Shown piece after piece: positions 59,300 through 64,000 of a DNA stretch of 64,000 nucleotides. The stretch's first letter is position 1. Each line of letters starts with the position of its first letter. The notes under the pieces were generated by a model. The model saw nothing but the letters and a program-made list of their open reading frames with translations. It was not told the DNA's origin and ran no database searches. The position numbers and the translations under genes are program-made. Source of the stretch: Phlebotomus papatasi (lineage: Eukaryota > Arthropoda > Insecta > Diptera > Psychodidae); contig NC_077222.1 of assembly GCF_024763615.1 (NCBI RefSeq), positions 64,666,001 to 64,730,000 on the forward strand, read 5' to 3'.

Positions 59300-61359
59300 A
59301 ATATATCTCGATACGATTAATAGTAATAACGGTTCCGAAAGGAATATAACCGATTTGAAATAGATAAAATTTTTAATGATACCAAGACTTTTCCATCAAG
59401 TTTAAAATTTCCCCAATCAGTTGCGAAATAATTGTCCTTGAGGTACTTGACCGTTTCCTGTATCAAGCTTAGGTTAACCTTGAAATAATATAATTGATAA
59501 TGATTCAAGGGCACACTCGCCTATGGTCTAAATTGGAATGCAAATAAAGAGAAGGTTAGGGGGAAATAATATGGGAAATAATATAATAATACAAAGAGAC
59601 TAATCATATTATTTCAAACTTAATAAGTGCCGAGTGCTAGTAAATTTTTATTCTAACGCGTATACTTCATATGAGCAACTTATGTCCGATATGCTCTCAT
59701 GAGTCTCATTGCTGTATTACTTATGGTCTGTCAAATAACTAATATAGCCATACTTATGGACTTAGGTAGTTCCAAGTTGTAGTTCTCTGTAGGAAATCGT
59801 TTGACAAATGCTGTCTGTCGCTATTTAGAAAATAAAAAATAAGACATCTTTCATAAAAATCTATCTGACATAGCCACCGAATCTCAAGTTTAACATTGCA
59901 TTAACCTTTTGATTACAATACTCATCTTCCATTCAAGGATTCGAGATCGTGCACTAAAAGAACACCACTATACATAAATAATGCAATTAAATATCTATTA
60001 AATGGCATATCGTGAGAGCATCTGATTTATTTTTATCGCCAAATACCGACCCCGTCGACCACAGCGTAAAAGTATATTTCCAAAAATAAATGTACATTTT
60101 ATTAGTAACACGACAATACTGGGCTACAACAACATGCTCGTCATGTGATTCGGAAAAGAACCTCCTGAAGAAATATGAATATGCTTAGGGTATGGGAAAT
60201 TCTATTTCATTGTGTTTCCATACGACCCTTGCTGGGCAGCAAAATTGGAGCCCAAATGACGATGGAGGAGTTTACTGAACTTAGAGAGGTGGTATATTTG
60301 ATCTAGATTAAAAAACATCGTCATCAAATTTCTAATAGTCCTATCTGACTGAATTTCAGTTTTTTTTGTCGTCATCCAACTGGAGGAAATTTGAATAAAT
60401 AAGAGAAAATGAGTTTTTCTTGAAGGTCCTATCGATTTCTTGGAGTTTTTCCTCCATCAATATTTCCATTCAAATACAATCGAGGGTATATACATAAAAA
60501 TTGATTGCATATCACAGAATTAGTTCTTAATAATAAATATTGGATGATTGGAGACAATATGAGCGACTCTCTCGCTTATTCTATTGTTTCTCTATAAGAG
60601 GATAAAAGACGAGGGACGAAATCAATCAATAAACTTACCTAAAGAGTCAATTGGATCTTGCTCTATCTTAATATAATTCAATCAAGTCACACTCATCCAC
60701 ACATAAATGGTGTCTGCAAATGTTGTGGGGTGAACGATTCTCAAAGTCAAAGTCGAATAAAATTGAATTATGCGTTATATCAGCAAAAGAAATTGCGTTT
60801 GAAATATAATTATGGATAGGCTATAGGCTAACACAAATATAATGATGGCTGCACGAGCAAAGAATAGAGAAACATTGAGCATTTGCGGGTATGTTGGGCG
60901 GGGGACCTATGTCTTTGCCCACCCACAATAGCAACACCGTTCCGCCGAAAAATACTAACAGGCAGAAACAAATGGCTCTGACGATGAAGCAAAAATTTAT
61001 TTTTATTCTTCCTGTGTCGACAAAATGAGATCGTCTGGAGTGATTAGAGTAGCGAGTGAATGGTTATTAAAATATGATTCTGTAGCGTCCGTGCTTCACC
61101 TCACTATAGCGTCCTATTTCTGGGTCGATGCCATTGAAACTCTCGATATTTCCCATGCGTACAATGACTTTGGTTGAGGAGATATTGTTGCGTATATATT
61201 ATGTATTTTTATGGTATTATCTGCCCACCCTCAGAGAGGAAATGTGGAGTACAAAGGCGTATTCTGGGACAGAACAGTGTTCATCGATCTTATTATTATG
61301 GGGATTTTGCAAGTGGCCATTATTGACAACAATCGTTTTTTTCTTCCTTATTCTTGCAG

Positions 61360-61480
61360 ATCCATTAAACCGAAACACTTTTGGTCATCGAGCGTGGAGA
61401 AAGGCAAAAATCCCGTACTGGACTTCCTGTCGGCCGCCCTTGAGTCTGTCGAATACGAAAGAGCTTTAGCTAGAGGATTG
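61360..61480 (+). CDS. PLCE1: PLC-epsilon-like gene, RasGEF-domain exon C
   Basis: This 121-nt exon lies between a polypyrimidine tract ending TTCTTGCAG and donor GTAAGA at 61481. One base completes the split Arg codon, followed by 40 codons starting SIKPKHFWSS and ending ALARGL, closing at phase 0. It supplies the RasGEF region after the NFN motif: the F-W pair, a helix (PVLDFLSAALESVEYERAL) and the YxxAL position seen as YREAL in many family members. Codon use is GC-richer than the flanks. The next exon should supply the (V/I)P-F-x-G and F-L-x-D/E-L segment but would start beyond 61485 and may lie outside the window. The match in phase with exon B, across 48.8 kb, is strong evidence for one gene. 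Confidence 0.88.
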
Positions 61481-61996
61481 GTAAGATATTGCGATATTAT
61501 CCTTGGATGTTTATGTAATTGAGATATAAAATTTCTGCAAATCACGTTTTTGGGGAATCTAATCAAAAATTTTGAAATTGCGAACAGGTTTAGACTGCCA
61601 AATCAGATTCTCTATAGCAATAACAATCACTTTATATATATATATCCATATTATGTATTATATTATATATTATATTATTCTATCATTACCATGGTTAAGC
61701 AACACGTCAAATTGCAATCACAACAAAACACTTTAGTTTTAGAATATATTAAAGTCCAAATTTATTTAAAAAAAATTTTAAAATCCTCCTTGTAGTATCA
61801 GATTATCTAAATTTAAAAATGTTTAAATTGGAGTCTGCAAGCTTCACTGTCTATTAATTCCACCGGTAATGAGACTTCTAAATCCATCTCCATATTTAAG
61901 AAAAAAAAAGTAATTTTTCAAGATATATATTTTGCAAAAAGTTTCTACTCCACTCTGTTTACTATTGACACCGGTGTTTCAATCGTCCTTAAATGG

Positions 61997-62205
61997 TTAA
62001 TCTGTAAAGCGATCTTCAGACTAGAGGTTTAGCCCAGTTCCTCAAGATCTCAAAATCATCAACAGCGAGCAATTACATTGGTTTTTGGGAACCTATAATA
62101 GGTCATTTAGCTTTAATAATTCAATCCTAAGTTAAATTTTCCCAAAAAGTCGTGATTGATAAGAAATTAAAGCAGTTAAGCCATATGGCTAAGCCTTAGA
62201 TCGTA
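61997..62205. mobile_element. MITE family 1, intact-looking copy
   Basis: It runs from CTGTAAAGCGATCTTCAGAC through AGAGGTTTAGCCCAGTTCC to TATGGCTAAGCCTTAGATC. At 61960-61999 the end of a TTAACC-family MITE (CACCGGTGTTTCAATCGTCC) abuts it. Confidence 0.7.
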
Positions 62206-63091
62206 TAAGGGATGTCCTATAAATTTACCCTGTGAGCTCAGTAATATGACTTTAATATTGTTCCACTCTTCTACTCTTCGTCTGCGGAAATGTTTGTGAA
62301 ATCTTTTGGAGGAATTTTCGGTCTAATAGGTTGTAGCAGATTGTGAATGGAAAAATAGACCTTTCTTGACTTTTTCTCTTTAATTCTTCACGACGTTTCT
62401 AGGAACGTAAGCAACATGTCGCTGCCTGTTTCCGTTCACAATCTGTTTGTGAAATCTTTCAAAATAGTTTAATGCTACTTTTCTATTTTTTCGAAATAGA
62501 TTTCGTTTATTAAAATATAAATTGAATCATTTATTCTATGGGATTTTAAAGGTTAATGCAATTAAAAAGTTTGAAATGGTACAAATCGTTTAAAACCAGT
62601 CGGCATTCCGCAACGGTATTGATGAGATGCATATGAGACTTGTAAATAGTTCTCAAAATACGAGTACAGTTCAGTAAATTTAATTTTTTAATTACAAATA
62701 TTTATGAAATGTAAAGATTTTTTTTTATTGCGACAATTTGTATAATTATTTGAAACGATTTAAGTTTTTTTTAGAAATTAGGCAAAGAACCGTTAAAAAA
62801 TAAATTCAAGATTATCAGTCTGTATATGAAACGTATGAACAAAATACATTCTTAAAACCCTTTTAAATATCCGAAAATAAGAAAAGCGACACTCCTTTCT
62901 CAAAGTTATCCAAAAAATTAGATAATGTAAAAGAAATTAAGATTATGCTCAACTTAGAAGTGGTTCATATAAATGTTTTAAGTATTTCACGAATTGTGAG
63001 ATTAAAATGTAGATACATAGTAATCAAAAGCTTATACTCATTGTAAAGTTTAACCCTTTAAGAACGAAACATTTTTCACTGGCCGAAAATT

Positions 63092-63254
63092 ATTATTATT
63101 ATTTATTTATTTATTTTCATATACCGGGCTTTTTGCCATTTTGTGCATTTTTCAGTTTACAAATTTTTATTCAGATTACATTGTGTATGAGAAATATGTC
63201 CATTCAGACGCTTCAGTCATTTGCACCGGACGGGACTCGAACTCACAACAAACA
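63092..63254 (-). mobile_element. tRNA-derived SINE, minus orientation, CCGAAAATT target duplication
   Basis: On the minus strand it starts with a B-box region GTTGTGAGTTCGAGTCCCGT and ends in (AAATA)n/(AAT)n. CCGAAAATT lies at both ends (63083-63091 and about 63258-63266). The head is 5'-truncated and matches SINE family B at 58845-58880. Exact 5' end uncertain by a few bases. Confidence 0.7.
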
Positions 63255-63285
63255 AAACCGAAAATTAACAATAAAAGTTAAACCG

Positions 63286-63476
63286 TAGGAGCTATGCAAG
63301 CCATTTGTGAGGAAGCGTCGACCTCGAGGCAGACCTTGGACAAGGTGGTTGAATTAAATTCATAATCTTGCCTTGGAGGGCCTTGGGATCGAACCTGAAC
63401 ATCTTCGTGAAGTGGCGAAGGATCGACAAGCGTGCGATCCCAATAGGGATAAGCGGTTGAAAATGATCATGATAAA
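63286..63476 (+). mobile_element. LINE 3' end, copy 2, TTAAACCG target duplication
   Basis: It is flanked by TTAAACCG at 63278-63285 and 63477-63484. The sequence matches 24495-24709 (AAGCGTCGACCTCGAGGCAG and TAAGCGGTTGAAAATGA). A gap of about 33 bp removes the end of the frame and its stop codon. The recoverable peptide begins RRPRGRPWTRW-like and is broken by substitutions. Confidence 0.75.
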
Positions 63477-64000
63477 TTAAACCGGTAAACAAAATCAGTG
63501 ATACGTCTTATATCTAAAAAAAAATGCTTAAAAATCGGAGATATAAAAAAAATAAAATTATTTATCAGCAAATTAAAATATAGCAAAGAGATTTGCAAAA
63601 AATATCCTAGATTTCGACAACCTTACTTTACAATTACGTACAAACATTAAACAGAAATAACTTCAGGTAGTAACCTAATCGTCTTTAAAGGGTTAAAAAG
63701 TAAGAGTGTCATGTTGAATTTTAACGAATTTCGTCAGTGAAAATTACTTTTTGATTACAGTGATTGTTATATACTTTCTCTAATGAGAAGACCGAAAAGA
63801 CCGTTAAATGTGTTTATTGAACAACCTCATAGTACTCGCTGTAAAAATTGGGCTAAAGCATTTTCTTCTTAAGAGACATTACAGACTTCAAATACAAAAC
63901 AAAAATCGAAAATAAGAGAAAAGTCACTCTGTGTAATTAAACGTTCAGAATATATATTTTGTCCATATACTCTTAATAGGAATTTTACGATCATAATCCA

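Larger units (their letters stand above)
12539..61359 (+). other. Intron 2 of the PLC-epsilon-like gene (48,821 bp, phase 2)
   Basis: The intron runs from donor GTGAGTG to acceptor TTCTTGCAG. The exons on either side fit in phase (CG + A makes Arg), so no exon of this domain need be missing between them. It holds nearly all the repeats listed below. Parts where I see no recognisable feature are 12539-14222, 15326-17324, 18223-20120, 20341-22137, 22561-23794, 25287-26412, 30665-32080, 33193-34250, 37526-39629, 42175-44512, 46131-46977, 47371-49158, 49507-50374, 50929-52782, 53211-53567, 55931-57917 and 59300-61359. No nested gene could be supported. Confidence 0.75.
63050..63696. mobile_element. 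MITE, TTAACCCTTTAACGACGA family (long form, copy 4) with two retro-insertions
   Basis: It starts TTAACCCTTTAAGAACGAAA and ends AATCGTCTTTAAAGGGTTAA. The host sequence resumes after each insertion exactly where the other long copies continue (ACTGGCCGAAAATT...AACAATAAAAGTTAAACCG...GTAAACAAAATCA). Confidence 0.75.
61481..64000 (+). other. Intron 3 of the PLC-epsilon-like gene (start only)
   Basis: The intron starts with donor GTAAGA, and no acceptor that continues the RasGEF domain was found before the window ends. It holds a TA-rich stretch (61635-61680), a MITE end (61960-61999), a family-1 MITE (61997-62205) and the interrupted MITE at 63050-63696. I see nothing recognisable in 62206-63049. 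Confidence 0.7.

Noticed and set aside
1..64000. CRISPR array, operon, or phage/bacterial system
   Set aside because: No regular direct repeats with spacers, no dense collinear coding, and clear spliceosomal exons; the sequence is eukaryotic.

Overview
The window looks like AT-rich animal nuclear DNA, most likely insect. It has no bacterial-style gene packing, a few short exons with consensus GT/AG splice sites, very long introns, and dense small DNA transposons (MITEs), tRNA-derived SINEs, LINE 3' ends and solo-LTR-like insertions. A dipteran other than Drosophila is my best guess: Drosophila melanogaster is known to lack a PLC-epsilon gene, and the repeat mix suits a nematoceran fly. The species is inference only.

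One host gene runs through the whole window on the + strand. Three exons (1-47, 12393-12538, 61360-61480) join in frame with matching intron phases (0, then 2, then 0) and encode 104 consecutive residues of a RasGEF (CDC25-homology) domain. The wording around the core, with NIGNFN followed by a GLRS-type turn, resembles phospholipase C epsilon (PLCE1). In that protein the RasGEF domain precedes PH, EF-hand, PLC X/Y, C2 and RA domains. Those parts, and the N-terminus, would lie outside the window. The introns here are about 12.3 kb, 48.8 kb and more than 2.5 kb. I find no convincing nested protein gene in them; nearly all the longer open frames are chance frames in AT-rich or repeat DNA.

Layout. 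0-12.4 kb (intron 1): MITEs, several nested in each other, plus one 442-bp tRNA-derived SINE with a perfect 14-bp target-site duplication. 12.5-28.6 kb: more MITEs, a LINE 3' end with a 14-bp duplication, and tRNA-like fragments. 28.66-30.66 kb: two large foldback (hairpin) elements side by side, the first derived from a Tc1-like transposon. 32-37.5 kb: a LINE remnant on the minus strand, further MITEs, a 15-bp minisatellite and a 290-bp solo-LTR-like insertion inside a MITE. 39.6-46.2 kb: palindromic MITEs, short tandem duplications, a 419-bp foldback and a second solo-LTR-like insertion. 47-56 kb: five copies of one 252-bp TA-flanked MITE, an approximately 1.9-kb composite with three insertions inside it, and an inverted repeat with a MITE in its loop. 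57.9-59.3 kb: a pile of SINEs and MITEs. 61.36-61.48 kb: exon 3. 63.05-63.70 kb: a MITE carrying a SINE and a LINE end, each with its own target duplication.

The most striking pattern is that more than a dozen MITE families with unrelated interiors begin with the same short theme (TAGGGGAAA-like, flanked by TA). This suggests they share one transposase source. The transcribed hairpins in the second intron are candidate sources of double-stranded RNA. All repeat calls come from reading the sequence by eye and need a search to confirm family names.
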